A DNA stretch of 64,000 nucleotides from Metallyticus violacea (lineage: Eukaryota; Arthropoda; Insecta; Mantodea; Metallyticidae), in contig CM060842.1 of NCBI GenBank assembly GCA_030762175.1, forward strand, positions 50,870,501 through 50,934,500, given 5' to 3'. The translations under genes were made by a program, and so were the position numbers. This document shows, piece by piece, positions 11,100 through 23,560 of this stretch; within the stretch, counting starts at the first letter, position 1, and each line of letters starts with the position of its first letter. The notes under the pieces were generated by a model that was not told the DNA's origin, did not search any database, and saw only the letters and a list, made by a program, of their open reading frames with translations.

Positions 11100-13193
11100 A
11101 GTGTTGAAGTTCGTCCCTTCGTTTCAATAAGGCTGTTCGCATTCTAGAATGTACTCGGGCAGTGGCCTCACTCAGTTATGCATCTCGCAAGCAGTTGTCA
11201 GTCCATCTCCAATTGGCGGACACCATCCGATCCAGTGACCGGGACTGGATTGGTAATTTAGTGGCAGCCCAGGGACACCGGATTACCAAGAAAATACTAC
11301 CAGACTAGCCAACAGTGCAAATAGAATCTCCTGAATTAGAGGCTAACCGTCTAGTGGTAAACCTAACCGATAGGAAACTGAGTGAGCCTACTGTCCGAGT
11401 ACTCTCCAAGAGACTCATCTTTGCCATTACCCCTAGTGCGGCAGCCATAAAAGACTTCATCAGCAGTGTGGAACAGGCTATTCGGCATCTACCAGCGGAT
11501 ACAGCTGAAGAAATCCGGAGAGAGGCATGTGGAGCTCTCTAAAGATGCGCCTGGCCCAAGCCGAATGTTACCAGAGAGGAACGGCTAGCCCTTCGGGCCC
11601 TTCATAATGTCGAGAGTCTCATTGTCTGTCTGCCGATAAGGGAAACGCCTTTGTTATGAATTCAACCATCTACCATGACAAGCTGGTCAATTTATTGGCC
11701 GATCTGGCTTATAAGATGTACTTCGAGACCCGACTTCAAGAATAGAGAGCGTATCTTACTGAAAAAGTTGAATCTGGACCCAGAGGTGATCAAAAAATTG
11801 ACATCGCACTCCTCTATTCCACCGAGGCTATATGCACTACCGAAGATCCACAAGATTGATATACCGCTTCGACCCATCATCAGCGCTATCAATTCGCCAA
11901 CCTACCGTCTAGCGAAGTTCCTCATGCGCATTTTGAACCCTTTCGTGGGGAAATGCAATCACCATGTCAAGAATTCTACTGACTCCACCAAGATTCTGAA
12001 GACCATAAAGCTCTCTAGTTGGATCTGCTTGTAAGTTTCGACATCGAGTCCCTCTTTACGAAGATCCCATTACAAGAATCACTGGAACTTTTGCGACCTT
12101 ACTTTTCGCCAAAGAATATTAATCTTTTCGAATATACTCTCACCTCGACCTACTTTTTGTACGGAGGACAATATTTTGAGCAAACTGATGGGGTGGCCAT
12201 GGGGTCTCCTCTGTCTCCGGCGGTGGCCAACTTCTACATGAAAGGATTTGAACATCTAGCCTTAGAGAGAATCCATTCTTGCCGACCCACTTCTACAGAT
12301 ACGTAGACGACACCTTCGTAGTGTTGGCACACTTCAAGACTTCTTGAAGCTCTAAACAGCATCCATCCTAATATTTGGTTAACTATGGAAGTGGAAAAGT
12401 ATGGACGCCTACCTTTCCTGGATATCCTCATAGAGAGGAAAGAAGATGGCACCTTAGGTCACAAGGTCTACAGGGAGCCCACCCACACCGACCTGTACCT
12501 GGGGAGTGACAGCCACTATCACCCGGCTCAGAACCAACCTGTCCTCACTACCCTCATCCAGATCTGTGTCGGACAACACTTCTTTACCAGCTAAGATGGA
12601 TCATCTGAGGAAAAAGTTTCAGACAGAATGGGTATTCTTCAGATATTAACGCGGCCCTAAAAAGAGCCATGGTTCCTATTTCTGCTAGCAAGTCCTCTCG
12701 ACGCAGGAGACAGTCAAACAGGCATTCCTACTGTTCTATGGCGCACTGTCTTCAAAGATCGGAAGGATACTGCACAAATACAACATAAAGACGGTGTTCA
12801 TTCCAGCCACCAAGATTCGTGAGTTCCTGCGCCAACCTAAAGATGACTTGGAACTTAGAACACCAGGAGTCTACAAGATTCCGTGTCAAGACTGTCCGCT
12901 GGAGCATATCGGCCAGACCCAAAGAACAATAGCTGAACTTCGGGCAGAGCACGAACGGTACATCCGCCTGACTATTCCGATAAGTCAACGTTAGCGGAGC
13001 ACTGCTATGAGATGGACTATAGAATTGACTTCCAGGCCACAGAGGTTCTGGCAAAAACCTCACATTGTTGGGACTGCCTCATAAAAGAGACCTTAGAAAT
13101 TTAATTAAGAAAGAATCTCCTCAACAGAGACAATGGGTTCCTACTTAGTGCTGCATGGAAGGCGGTTTTGGCCAATCTGACAGCTGAGAAGTA
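11100..13193 (+). pseudogene. Penelope-like reverse transcriptase with GIY-YIG endonuclease, frameshifted
   Basis: Plus-strand pieces follow the Penelope order. A region with LPADKGNAFVVMNS lies at about 11570-11700. PPRLYALPKIHKIDIPLRPI and SPTYRLAKFL lie at 11818-11940. LVSFDIESLFTKIP is at 12022-12070, and GVAMGSPLSPAVANFYMKGFE at 12190-12250. The catalytic FYRYVDDTFV (both Asp present) is near 12290-12325. GRLPFLDILIERK is at 12400-12440. A GIY-YIG nuclease at 12860-12990 has GVYKIPCQDC and HIGQTQRT. A typical C-terminal tail (NRDNGFLLSAAWKAV) ends at a stop near 13193. The protein would reverse-transcribe its own RNA and nick target DNA. At least four frameshifts or stops (about 11540, 12030, 12290 and 12600) break it. 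The N-terminal part before 11315 is unclear. Confidence 0.9.
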
Positions 13194-13259
13194 GTCCTCG
13201 CTTCCCATTGGCTCTCGTCACGCAGCAGCCACGCCCGCTACTAGAAGTATGTATACAGA

Positions 13260-13385
13260 CACAGTCAGCCCACACCGCACTTCAGCAGCAAATCTCTGAA
13301 GAAGATGGCAGAGACAGCCATCGAAAGCTTGGTAGATTCACCGCGTCTTATCCGGGTGCTCTTTCGAGAATTCATTTATAATTCC
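13260..13385 (+). repeat. Penelope terminal repeat (right copy)
   Basis: This lies directly after the Penelope reading frame and is repeated in inverted orientation at 5495-5612. It carries the hammerhead-like motif at 13291-13338. Confidence 0.8.
13291..13338 (+). ncRNA. Hammerhead-ribozyme-like motif in Penelope terminal repeat
   Basis: CTGAAGA at 13296-13302 matches the CUGANGA core. It is followed by a perfect 6-bp hairpin (GATGGC 13304-13309, GCCATC 13317-13322) and then GAAA at 13323-13326. AATCT (13291-13295) can pair with AGATT (13334-13338) as stem I. Hammerhead ribozymes are an established component of Penelope-like terminal repeats. Against an active fold, one extra A separates the core from stem II, stem III is very short, and the putative cleavage triplet is not clearly NUH. 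Stem II is conserved in the inverted copy, but stem I is not. It could be degenerate. Confidence 0.5.
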
Positions 13386-13639
13386 GCTTGTGTTTTCAGC
13401 ATTTTGGTTGACGAAAGCACTAATCAAGCACACGACGCTTGCTTAATTGACCATTTTCGTGGCGTTCACGGTGCAAGTATTTCCAACATATATATAGCGA
13501 CCAGTTTTGTTTTCCCCTGGAGTATTTTGCTAATGGACGAGTGCGCCGCTTGTTAGACGGTTAGCCGACCAGCTCGGTCTCAGTGATTATCGGGGATGGG
13601 GGGGAGGGGTAAAACAGTAAGACAAACCATTTAAAAGGT

Positions 13640-13930
13640 CCAGTACTCACCAAATTATTTAATAGGTGTTGAAACTGCCCGCCTTCTCCCCTCACATATT
13701 TTGACATCTCTTTAGGAAATTATTCATAACTAGCTGTATTTAATTTTGAGAAATCCGGACAATATCCTGACTACACGGCATTTTTTAATTTACTCCAGAG
13801 ACAATAATCGCAGGTTGTTAAAGGGGACCGAGGGAGCCACAACTCCCTACTAATAACTCTGGCTTGTGGAAACACATTGTGAATTGCTCTATGAAATTAT
13901 TGGTATAGTGAGCAATGGCAGAGATTTAAC
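13640..13930 (-). pseudogene. Tc1/mariner-type transposase, C-terminal relic
   Basis: On the minus strand the pieces LTTCDYCLWSKLKNAV and VRGEGGQFQHLLN follow in order. They correspond to the transposase block around the last catalytic Asp (SPDLTPCDFFLWGYLK type) and its usual end (GGHFQHLL type). The reading frame has stops, and the N-terminal part is missing. Confidence 0.6.
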
Positions 13931-13934
13931 AATG

Positions 13935-16765
13935 AATCATACATTAAGACACGCTGTGCCGTTGTAAATACACTATGCAATACACTTTATGTGTACTGTC
14001 GAATTAAGGAACGAATAGAAATACCATTACTAATAAAACAAGAAACAACAATGTCAACCACAGATTTTACATTTGATAAATTTAACTGAACAACTGAAAT
14101 TGTATTCGCAGTTTTCTACAATTTAAAAAAATCAACGCAAATTGATTGAAATTGCTATAGTATTGGGACTTGAGCTTAAAAATAGGAAGGGTATTTGATA
14201 TTCGTTAATACCATGAAAGCTATATGGTGTCAAGCTATATATCCCTTATCCAGCGTTTTACAAACTGGAGAAGAGAGAGAGAGATTCATTTACTGTCTTC
14301 ACTCACGAAGCAGAATAACATTTCGTGGATTGCTCTAGTAAATGACTACATGAAAATTTCATCATGGAATTGGTTATGGATGGATGTTCTGGAAACTATA
14401 ACTTCACTTTCCCTGTATCTGCTGTGTAGAAACTCTGACGATATAACTAGATCTTCAGTACATTCAATACATTCATTGACTGCAATGAAAGTCTAGCCAC
14501 CCAAGTCGAACATTGAGCTGCAAAAAAATCTTGTAAACACGACTGAACTTTTAGAAATAAAGCTGTTGAGGTGTACATATTATTCATCCCTTATCTTTTT
14601 CAAAGTTTACTTTATATTTTTGCTATCTTCAGCCCTTGTTGACACTCTCTTGTTTTACAAATATTTATTTATTAAGCTCTAAAATGTTGTTGTTGCTAAA
14701 TTTTTGATAACATAATTTAATAATATAATTTCTCAAGTCCAGCAATGCCTATAATTTCTGTTCTGGCATTCTGAATAGCGTAACTAAGGAAGCTTCAATG
14801 CTTCAGTTGCTATAGTTTAAGCCGGACAGCAGAATGAACGAGTGACAAATGAAAAAGACCTGCTCTTTGATGTGCAATGCTCTTGGACCGAGCCAGGGTC
14901 TCGTGGGTCACCTTTGCGACGAAAGGTGGCACACAAAACTAATAGTACCTCTAGGCTCATTCATTGCTATGTCTTTTGTTTTTGCGGTTTCGCGTCTCTA
15001 AAGGGCGTATATAACTTCAAGGAATACGCATATATATATATATATATATATAAAATACGGTTTATATTTATGTATTTACGTTACTGGGGCCTTATAAGTA
15101 GATCTTTGCTAGTATGAAGCATGTTATTCAGAAATGAAAGACAAAATATGCAAGAGATATAGGTTAATGTAATTATTTCATGTTAGATCACAAGCAACTT
15201 TAATGCAATCAACCGTTTAAATGTTTTAGAAGGCATTAGAAAATGACACTATGGAAACCATATGTTTTCTACGAGTAAACTTAACCGATCAGGGTTTTAT
15301 ACTATTTGACAAAAACTGGCATATGTGTTTCTCTTGCTCTTTGCAATTGAAATGTAAACGGAAACACAATCAAGGTGCGCACAAACCTCACAACTGTTGT
15401 TTAGTTTTCAGAGCGCGATCATAAAGCCAAGTTTGTTGTTTGTAACACGACCGAAATGTTTTCCTCAATCGGCACCGATCAACATATGGGGTGAAGGAAT
15501 GTGGGATAAATGATTCATCAGCATTTTTGTGCTGCCATTAACGCTATCTTTAGGATCATCCAATGATATAGGGGTTTCATTTCAATATTTTCCTTAAGAT
15601 GTCGATTTTTTTAGGATGTGGTTACATAATTTATCACTTCTGTCATTTGAAGAGAAAAATTATTAATAAAATTGCATGATAGAATTAAAGCATTTTAAAT
15701 CGTAGAAAACAACAGTTCAAAAGTTGCGTCAAGGAGCTGCAACTTTTACAATACACTAGGCCACTCGTTCAAATACTATAAACTCAATTACGAAAGATAT
15801 ACATTGCTTTTTGCAGCACGAACATAAAATATTGATCTATCCGTTGCAGATAATTATAACTTATAAGTAGAGAGCGGGGAAATAAGTCGTTTTATATTTT
15901 AGATCATTAATCACAGAATACTAAGAAGCATGATTTAACACTGTAGAATCCAATAAGTGAAATTTAGTTTTCCATATGTCATAATCTTTTGTAAAAATGT
16001 TCACATTTTGAAGAAATCTTAATATTTGTTCGTATCTTCCAATTTTATTTTAAAACTTATTTTAAGCTTTACGGTTACGTACTTCTTGTACGGTTTTAAC
16101 TTTATTTTACTTTATTCAGTAAATTCACCAATATTTAAGAAAACCCAAATGCTATAAAGTTTTTCAGTTCCTATTCATTCAGCTGTAAGAATTAAATCAC
16201 CTTTCTTACTTTCGTGCTATTCTTACCTGTCATTTAGTTTCATAGACAGTTGGCAAGAGCGATATTTTTTTAAATGCGAAATAAGAACTAAAACATATGT
16301 AATATATTTATAGTTAGATTTTCTGAAACATCCTTCTGTACTACTTAAAAATAAACATAAATATTTAAATTTAATTTCTTAAAGTTAAGCGGAAAAATGA
16401 ACTTATCTAGGAAGTAATTTTAGAAAGTAAAATCACAAATATTGTGATAATACTGGTCATATAACAATATTGTAGTATGGCAATTGGTAAATCATTAATA
16501 TCGAAACCAGTGTACAGTACAATTATTCACTTCGCAACCTGCGTTATTTTGTTTAACAGGGTTGGTATTCACTATAAAGTGTAAGTATTGGTGTAACATA
16601 ATTAATGGGAATATGCAAACTCTATGATAAGGAGGCGACTTAATTAATTAATTTATTATTTGTACATTAATGAAAATATTTCCATTCCAAAAATATGGGT
16701 ATTAATAATATACAAGTGTTTCTCTGTGCCAGAAAATTATGTTGCATAGCAAATTGGAAAGGGGG

Positions 16766-16796
<31 letters not shown>

Positions 16797-17395
16797 CATT
16801 TTGATAATGCCTAAATAAAATAACTGCTTTGCTGGCAAAACTTGAATTCCTTTATAAAATGCGCGACAATGAAATCACATGATGTAAGAATGACATTGGA
16901 AGTTAGTTACTTGGGGACTAAATGAAACTTCAATGAATGGAAGGTGAGACAAAAATCAATTCCAGCGAAGATAAAGCTACAAAATGTAACTCATTATAAG
17001 TTAGCTACTGTCATACCATGATATGTAGAGCGCATATTTTTACTGTACAAAATCATTCTAATTGATACGAGTATATGGTACAATTGAATAATTTCTTGGA
17101 GAAAAATACTTCTGATATTTTGTCCAAATAGCTTACCGTGTGTTTATATTTGATATGTATTTTAATGTATAAAAACAAAGCATATTAAAAGTCTTTTAAC
17201 TTGTATACGCCATCTTTTTGTTTAACACACACATACACACACACACACACACATGTATATTAAACTATTGTTTATATTTTCCCGCTCTCTTCTTATGAGA
17301 AGTAGCTATAATCTATTAGCATGATTCTCAAAACTGTTTTTCTGTAATGCCGTGCTACATAGTCCGACAATTAAATGCGGTTATAGAATAAAATT
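13935..17395. other. Unassigned AT-rich DNA with simple repeats
   Basis: No gene or recognisable element was found. It contains a TA run at about 15028-15052, a long A-run at about 16765-16795 and a CA run at about 17224-17254. The open frames at 14224-14496 and 14842-15117 resemble nothing I know. Confidence 0.5.
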
Positions 17396-17399
17396 GAAA

Positions 17400-18119
17400 C
17401 AAAGACTTGAGTCTTATATATGTTTTACTCAAAGTACATACCTCCTGCATATGCAGCTGGTGGCAAGTTCTAGCAACACGTCTTCTTGTGGGATGGCTTG
17501 AGGATGCGGTGTTACTGTTCTCTGAGTCCTCAACATCTTCAATGGCTTGCCCTTTCAATGGTAACTTCAGTTTTGGGAAACGAAAACGAAAATAAACGCA
17601 GGGGAGACATCCGGAAAATGGGGCATATGAATGAGTAGACACACTTGTTTTCGGCCAAAATTCTGTGCAGCTAATGCCCGATGAACTAGTGAACGGGTAC
17701 CGGAAGAAAAACCAAGTTTATGGGTTGGGACTTGTTAAATTCTCTTCTACAGGCATTCCGAAACAAACAAATAAAATTCTCCAGTGGAAATGGTATGCTG
17801 GTGTAAAAACACACCAGCATTGTCTTCACTTTTGAAGACGATTCCTTTTGCCCTTTGGTGATCTGGCGACTTTTTAGTTTTGGAATCATAGCGAGAGCAC
17901 AAAATTTTACCCTCCACAATAGTCCAATTCCAAAAAAAATAAAAAATAAATAAATAAATAATTTATGAAAGCGTCTTTAGGGTATCTACTGAAAACACCA
18001 ACGTTTTTAATCATTGGACAATGAATGTAGTTCATAGCAGGAAGCGACATTTTTCTAGCCCAATCCTTCCTGTTAACACCGAACTTACCTGCCACAATTC
18101 TTATTGTCATTGTAGGCAT
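17400..18119 (-). pseudogene. Mariner-type transposase relic with internal loss
   Basis: From high to low coordinate the minus strand gives MTIRIVAGKFGVNRKD (second helix-turn-helix block), then KSRQITKGQKESSSKVKTM (the block before the second catalytic Asp). Next comes a degraded SPDLxPCDFFLFPKLKLPLKG block read across two frames, with SFICPIFRMSP and FRFPKLKLPLKG. The expected HDNAPAH region is not visible. An A/AAT-rich insertion at about 17935-17960 interrupts it. A 10-bp perfect hairpin lies at 17795-17820. It is non-functional. Confidence 0.6.
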
Positions 18120-18990
18120 TCGTCGCTAGGCTCAGTATGTGTGCGTTTTACTTTCCACTAGGAACCTTGCCTTCCTCTCGAATCTCTAAAATCTTCCTTC
18201 TTTCTCTTGCTGTTCGGTAGCACCATGGTTTCCTGCTCCTTTTCTTTATCGCTCCGTATCCCGGCTCCCGTTCATGGCATAGATGACTTGTGGACTCCGG
18301 GTTTGTCCTTGTTCGAAGCTATCATCTGACTGGAGGGAATTCGCGTTCCATCATTCTGCGACTTTATCCCTCAGCAAGGCTTACGCACAAAATTAACCTT
18401 TGAAATTTGGTAAATTTGGAGACTGGCACATTTTCTGTGATGAGAGAGTGTTCTGGGTACCTAATTAACAACTTATTGTAGGTATACTTTTCTTTACATT
18501 TGTATTATCGCTGTATTGCTGTAAAAACTTACTGTAAATGTGTGTAGGCTTTTGACTGTTGTGCTCTATCTTGAAGTTGTTTTCTTAACTATAGCTTGGG
18601 TAAGATTTGAAGGGAATTTTGTATGTGAAATTCTGCCAAGACAATGATTATTTGACCTGATAATATCAGGTGTGTTATTGGTGAAATTAAACTAATGTTT
18701 TGCCATTTCAATTCAAATGAAGATGTATTACCCAAGTGTACACTTTTAAATAATTAATATTGAATTTATATGCAAACGACTTATCTTGAAGTGAGTACTA
18801 TTAATATTCCATTTATTTGATATATATTTTGTTATTGTTAAATTCTATTAACATATTAATATTACATTTAATACTTTGCATTTAAAGTCAACTTCACTCT
18901 ATGCACTTAATCCCTTCCCTAATAAACTGTTTGCTCACATTCACTCGTGGCAACACAACAAACTTTTTTTATTCGTTCTCTCTAGTTAGC
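18120..18990 (+). repeat. Unknown dispersed repeat, copy 1
   Basis: This aligns in the same orientation with 21862-23110. Shared landmarks in order are GCTAGGCTCAG..TGTGTGCG, CACCATGGTTTCCTG, CATCATTCTGCGAC, TAAATTTGGA, CTTATCTTGAAGT and CACTCGTGGCA. Identity by eye is roughly 65-75% with gaps. It has no coding potential that I recognise. Confidence 0.6.
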
Positions 18991-21235
18991 AATGAGTTTC
19001 TTGTTAAATAGAAGTGAGAACCTATCCCAATCTTCGTTTCCACACCGCTTATGAATTGTGCATGCTACCTGGATATCTGTGCATGAGATTAATAATTATC
19101 CCCACATATTTGTCCTATCATTTTCACTGCACCTTTCTCGAATTTAATATTCGCTGTCTCTTGTTGCTGTTAATATGGCTTCCTTCTCTCACTGCCTACA
19201 CACCACTCGTGCCTACAGAACAGCCAAAAAGTCCTTAAATTTTCCTCACGCTCACTACCATGTTAGATATTTCCCTGCTTTCGAATTTTAGCACCAGTTA
19301 TTTAATTTTTGAACTTGTAATTATTTGACATTAAAATCTAAAACATGAGTCTAATTTAATCTAAAATAGTCTGAAAGATATAATAAAATAAATACATGTA
19401 ATTAGCTACTAAAATTTTACGCAATTAAATTCAGCAACCTTGACTATCAATACTCCTTGTAATAAGTATAAATAAAAACGAAGATTTTCTCTCTCTCAAC
19501 TCACACACGATAAACCGAAACATAAGAAAGAGCAAATGCCTGAAGTACAATTTTTCCACCACTCAAAGAGATGACATAACTAAGTATGCAGATAAGAGGA
19601 GAGGATTTTGACTACGAACTATTTAATTCATGTTTCTGAAAATTGGTTTTTAAGAAATTATAAATGCTCTTATTTAAAATATGTATATTTTAATATGAAT
19701 GGATTAAAGCGTTTTTGGGTGAAAACTTCCTATATAGCAATCATGAGTATCACACGTAGGGAAAACACTGCCTACACAATATGACGCCATATATCCCGTT
19801 ATGCTTAGCGGTTGTGCTGTTGCATTATAGAAAAGGGCCATATGAATGACAGAGACATAGATGGCATTGTTGTCTTGTACAAATAGGTAAAAATAATTAC
19901 ATAAATTACTGAGATAGAAGACAAACAGAAATTACTAAGAGGTTAAGACTGTCGCCACTACTATCATCAATACAAGAATTAGAATGCCTAAGCAAGAGAA
20001 ACTAGTTGCTGCCGCAGAAAACAAATTCACTCCCAAATCAAAGTAAGTAGAACGTAAGTCTGAATGATACCAAATAAACTATGCAATTTGCACTTAATTC
20101 ATGCACTTATTTTAATTGGTTGGTGCTCTAAGTAAATTGAATATCAAACTGTAGTTTCCAGTCTCATTAAAGTTAATTTTTTTTAATGTGCCATTAGTGC
20201 TACACTTGAAGTTAAGCGTTTCCATCTCACCATTTTGTATAAGGTAAAGCCGCCATGTCACGTAGGTTTTGTGTACAACAAGAGACTACATTAAGGCAGC
20301 TATTCCTTCGAAGTTGACAGAGCTTGAACATGACTGATGATCACAACTTAACAGCGCACTTCCTGGCGACAATGCAACTCTAATAAACAAATAAACCTCT
20401 CAAGTCATTTGTTCTAAACGAGCGCGCGCGTTCGTTGGGGAGGAAATGTGTTTGCTCGCATTTGGGTGCAAAACAAAAGCCTGTAATTGACAAAGAATGG
20501 AGCGTTTTGGAGGATGCAGGAGGAGAGGGAATTGAACGAGGCTTGTTCCTCGCTAAACGTGAGTTATAATGGAAAGGTGCTGTGCTGTTGTGATATATAT
20601 GTTGCAGGTTCTCCCGTAACTGCTGAAATTCAATAGCGACAGATTATTAGGCGTTCTTTGCGCGAGTGTACCTGATTTAACTCTTTAAGATAACTGTCAT
20701 CATCACTATAACTCAACATTAAAGAACGTTTCGTAGATCTCACTTCTTTTCATTGCTGTACAGTTAATCTCTACGTTTAAACACTGTGCATTCATTTCTT
20801 ATAATCTGAGCTCGGAAGTTCAGATATTTATTTTGGGTTTTTTTGGTTATTTTTTCAGTATTCTATGAAAAAGGCACTTAGAATACTGAAAAAGGTAGTA
20901 ATATAATTAAAATAGACATTTATTAAAATGAAATTGGAGAATGAAAATAGGTAATCGTTTCTTTGTTACTTTTCTTGATGCAAGCAACAAGATGTTTTTT
21001 CAAGGTATCAAAGATGCACAGTGGTTTCTGGTCGAGTTCATTTTCTGTTGGATTTATGGGAATTTTAATCTGAATTTATTGACAGCATTGGTTGGACAGA
21101 TAAAAAGTAATATATTATGTATAACCTATAAAATGACTTCTAAAATCACCAAGGCTCCGAAGCAAATGCATTTTTTACAACAGTTACTTGAAAAATACAT
21201 TTTAAATATTTTATTTTGTAAATAATATTTTCTTT
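18990..21235. other. Unassigned DNA; small GC-richer island at 20400-20560
   Basis: Nothing recognisable for most of its length. The island at 20400-20560 (AACGAGCGCGCGCGTTCGTT onward) contrasts with the AT-rich background. It could be a regulatory or conserved element, but this is unproven. The frame at 20941-21225 resembles nothing I know. Confidence 0.4.
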
Positions 21236-21249
21236 TATTTAAATAAAGG

Positions 21250-21520
21250 CATGAAGCAAGGAATTTGCATTTATGCCATGGACAATGTTTTAACAGCATA
21301 GCATATTACCATATTCTCTCGATATGTCGCCTTACGATTTTGACTTGTTTCGTAAGATGAAGAAGCCTTTGATAGGCCGAAGTTTTCCAAATGGATATAA
21401 CATTCTAGCAGCAATTGCGGTCTCTCCTAAAAACGACGCTATGAAGACTTCCGGTGTCTTCCAGCAAAATGGCAACATATATACGATATGCACAGAGGCT
21501 CTGTCAATGGCAAGGCATGC
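21250..21520 (+). pseudogene. Mariner-type transposase, C-terminal relic
   Basis: The plus strand gives MDNVLTA (degraded HDNARPHTA block), then across a frameshift MSPYDFDLFRKMKKPLIGRS. This matches the SPDMSPCDFDLFPKLKEPLRG block that holds the last catalytic Asp. NGNIYTI sits where the usual C-terminal GDYIEG should be. The catalytic Asp of DFDLF is present; the rest is missing or broken. Confidence 0.65.
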
Positions 21521-21861
21521 CTTACAATTTTATTTATTATTAGATACTGATCAATATTTATGACATAAACCTATAGTATATGAGAGAGTAGGCCAAAATT
21601 TTGTTCTCCGAAGCAATGTCTGAATTAAATGTAGTGGTCTCCTATTAGTAGTAATAACATTTATATTTCATGCAATCTACATTTACTCATAAGCTATGGG
21701 AATACAAACAGTATTTAATGACATTCAAATTTTTTCCCAATGTAATTTTTTATTTTCATAGACTAGTACTGATTCAACACTACTTCAGAGACCATATTTT
21801 CCTATTCAAATGTTGTTACATCCCGATTCGTCTATACGGTTCTGCAGTAGAATATAGGTTT

Positions 21862-23110
21862 TCACCGCTCGGCTAAGTTTGTGTGCGCTCTTGCTCTGCT
21901 AGGAATCTTCGAGATCTTCCTTTCTTTTCTTTCAGCTAGAAAGTGCCATGGTTTCTTATTCCTATTCTTTATCTCTTTATTTGTCTGCTTTAATCTTCGG
22001 TATAAGAAACTATGTTCGGAACAGGGCTTATTCTTGCTCGAGATGATCCTGGTTGGGTGACAAATGTGTTCCGTCATTCTGCGACGATATCCTTCAACAA
22101 GAGTTACCTACAAAATTCTTTTTTCAATTGTAAATTTGGATTCTGATTTATTTTCTGCGATGAAAGCAGCAGCTAGGTATTTATTTATTTATTTACTTTA
22201 TGTATACTTTTATCTTTTCTCTGTCTTGCGGTAAAGTTTTAATTGCAAATGTTGTAGCCTTGTAGCCTGCTTTTATATTGTTATGCTCCATATTGTAGCT
22301 GCTTTTTAAAGAATTCTTCCACCATGGTTTGGTTATATGGAGGTGATTTGTAAAGTAAGGGACAAACATTAGTGACTTTGCCTCATCCCACCGAACTCTA
22401 TATCAAGTATTATTTCTTTCGTTTGAACAGTAACACCTGCCACGAGATACCTGGTAATTTTTCAGCGTTGTCACTTACTTTTGTACATCAAAGATTGAAC
22501 AGAAACTATGAATATTTTTTGTTTCTCATAATATTAAGACTATCTTTGGTGTCTTAATTAATAAATAAAGAATGAACGAATAAATGATCTACTTCCACTT
22601 CCACACCTGATCTCTGTTAGCACTAAATATGCAATGAAAGAGATTACAAAGACGTTGAAATTCCTGGGCGAACTCTGATACACCACATTTCTCACTTATC
22701 ATATCAGAGTAATATAAACACACAGTTGAATGACTGTAATATCAAATCCAAGAAAAAAGACCACCGAGGCTTGTCCCATCCCGTTGTTAAGATGGACATT
22801 ATTTGGAGATGACATACATTTGCAATTTAATATAAGAATATATCATTCAAGAATATACTTTGGAATAATGGATGTTATTTATATGCAACTGCTTTATCTT
22901 GAAGTTAAAGATTAGTAATATTACATTAAATTGTTATACATTTTATGATTGCTAAAATGTTTTAACATTTTTAGCACTTGAATTTGTTTGCATATTTTGT
23001 ACTTAAAATAAAACATACAGGAACACCAGAGCACTGGGTTCTTTGGCATGTTTCTTCCGCATTAATTCGCTTGTCCCCAAGCACTCATGGCAGTTTTCAA
23101 AATTGTGTTG
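21862..23110 (+). repeat. Unknown dispersed repeat, copy 2
   Basis: A direct repeat of 18120-18990, with extra sequence of about 300 bp in its middle (about 22340-22800). The shared landmarks are listed for copy 1. The nature of the family is unknown; no terminal repeats or target duplications were recognised. Confidence 0.6.
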
Positions 23111-23339
23111 ACTTTTCAAATCAAAAGTGACTGAAGCTGTAGGTATATATTCTCGATGCAGTGAGATATTCAAAACTGGGTTTAACTAAAATGCAGTCGC
23201 TTACATTTTTGGTATCAGTTGCCAAAAGTGTTCTCCAAATAGCTAACGAGCGATCCGGGTAATAGATGGGGAGGGGGGAAAAGAGTGATGGGTGGGTGTT
23301 GAGGTGTAATTCAATTAAAACACGCTGCTTCACTCACTA

Positions 23340-23560
23340 CCTCCATTCGTCCTTTTTTAACCGGCGCATGCTTCTGGTAATGAGGGCCTTGTTTGGGGTG
23401 TGGGAAGTTCGCACCTAAAAATACGACAGGGGCCCGTTAATCGCGTATTAACCCTGGCAGCCATTACCGTCGCGGAGATGTCTACTAATTGTTGTGAAGA
23501 GTGCTGATGATATTAGCAAGAGATGGCGGGTTGCCGCACTATAGCTTGCCGATAATTGAA
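23340..23560. promoter_or_regulatory. GC-richer island with homeodomain-like sites (candidate conserved element)
   Basis: This segment is distinctly richer in G+C than its flanks. It contains TAATGAGG, GTTAATCGCGTATTAACC and CCATTACCG, which resemble homeodomain-type binding sites. There is no long reading frame. The call as a regulatory element is an inference from composition only. Confidence 0.25.

Larger units (their letters stand above)
5495..13395 (+). mobile_element. Composite block: Penelope-like element with inverted terminal repeats and nested LINEs
   Basis: The two ends (5495-5612 and 13260-13385) are inverted copies of one sequence at about 90% identity by eye. The right end directly follows a Penelope-like coding region (11100-13193, plus strand). 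Between the left end and the coding region lie two jockey-type LINE copies on the minus strand. Penelope-like elements are known to carry terminal repeats in direct or inverted order, so I read the whole block as one Penelope insertion interrupted by about 5.5 kb of LINE DNA. No clear target-site duplication was found. Confidence 0.6.
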
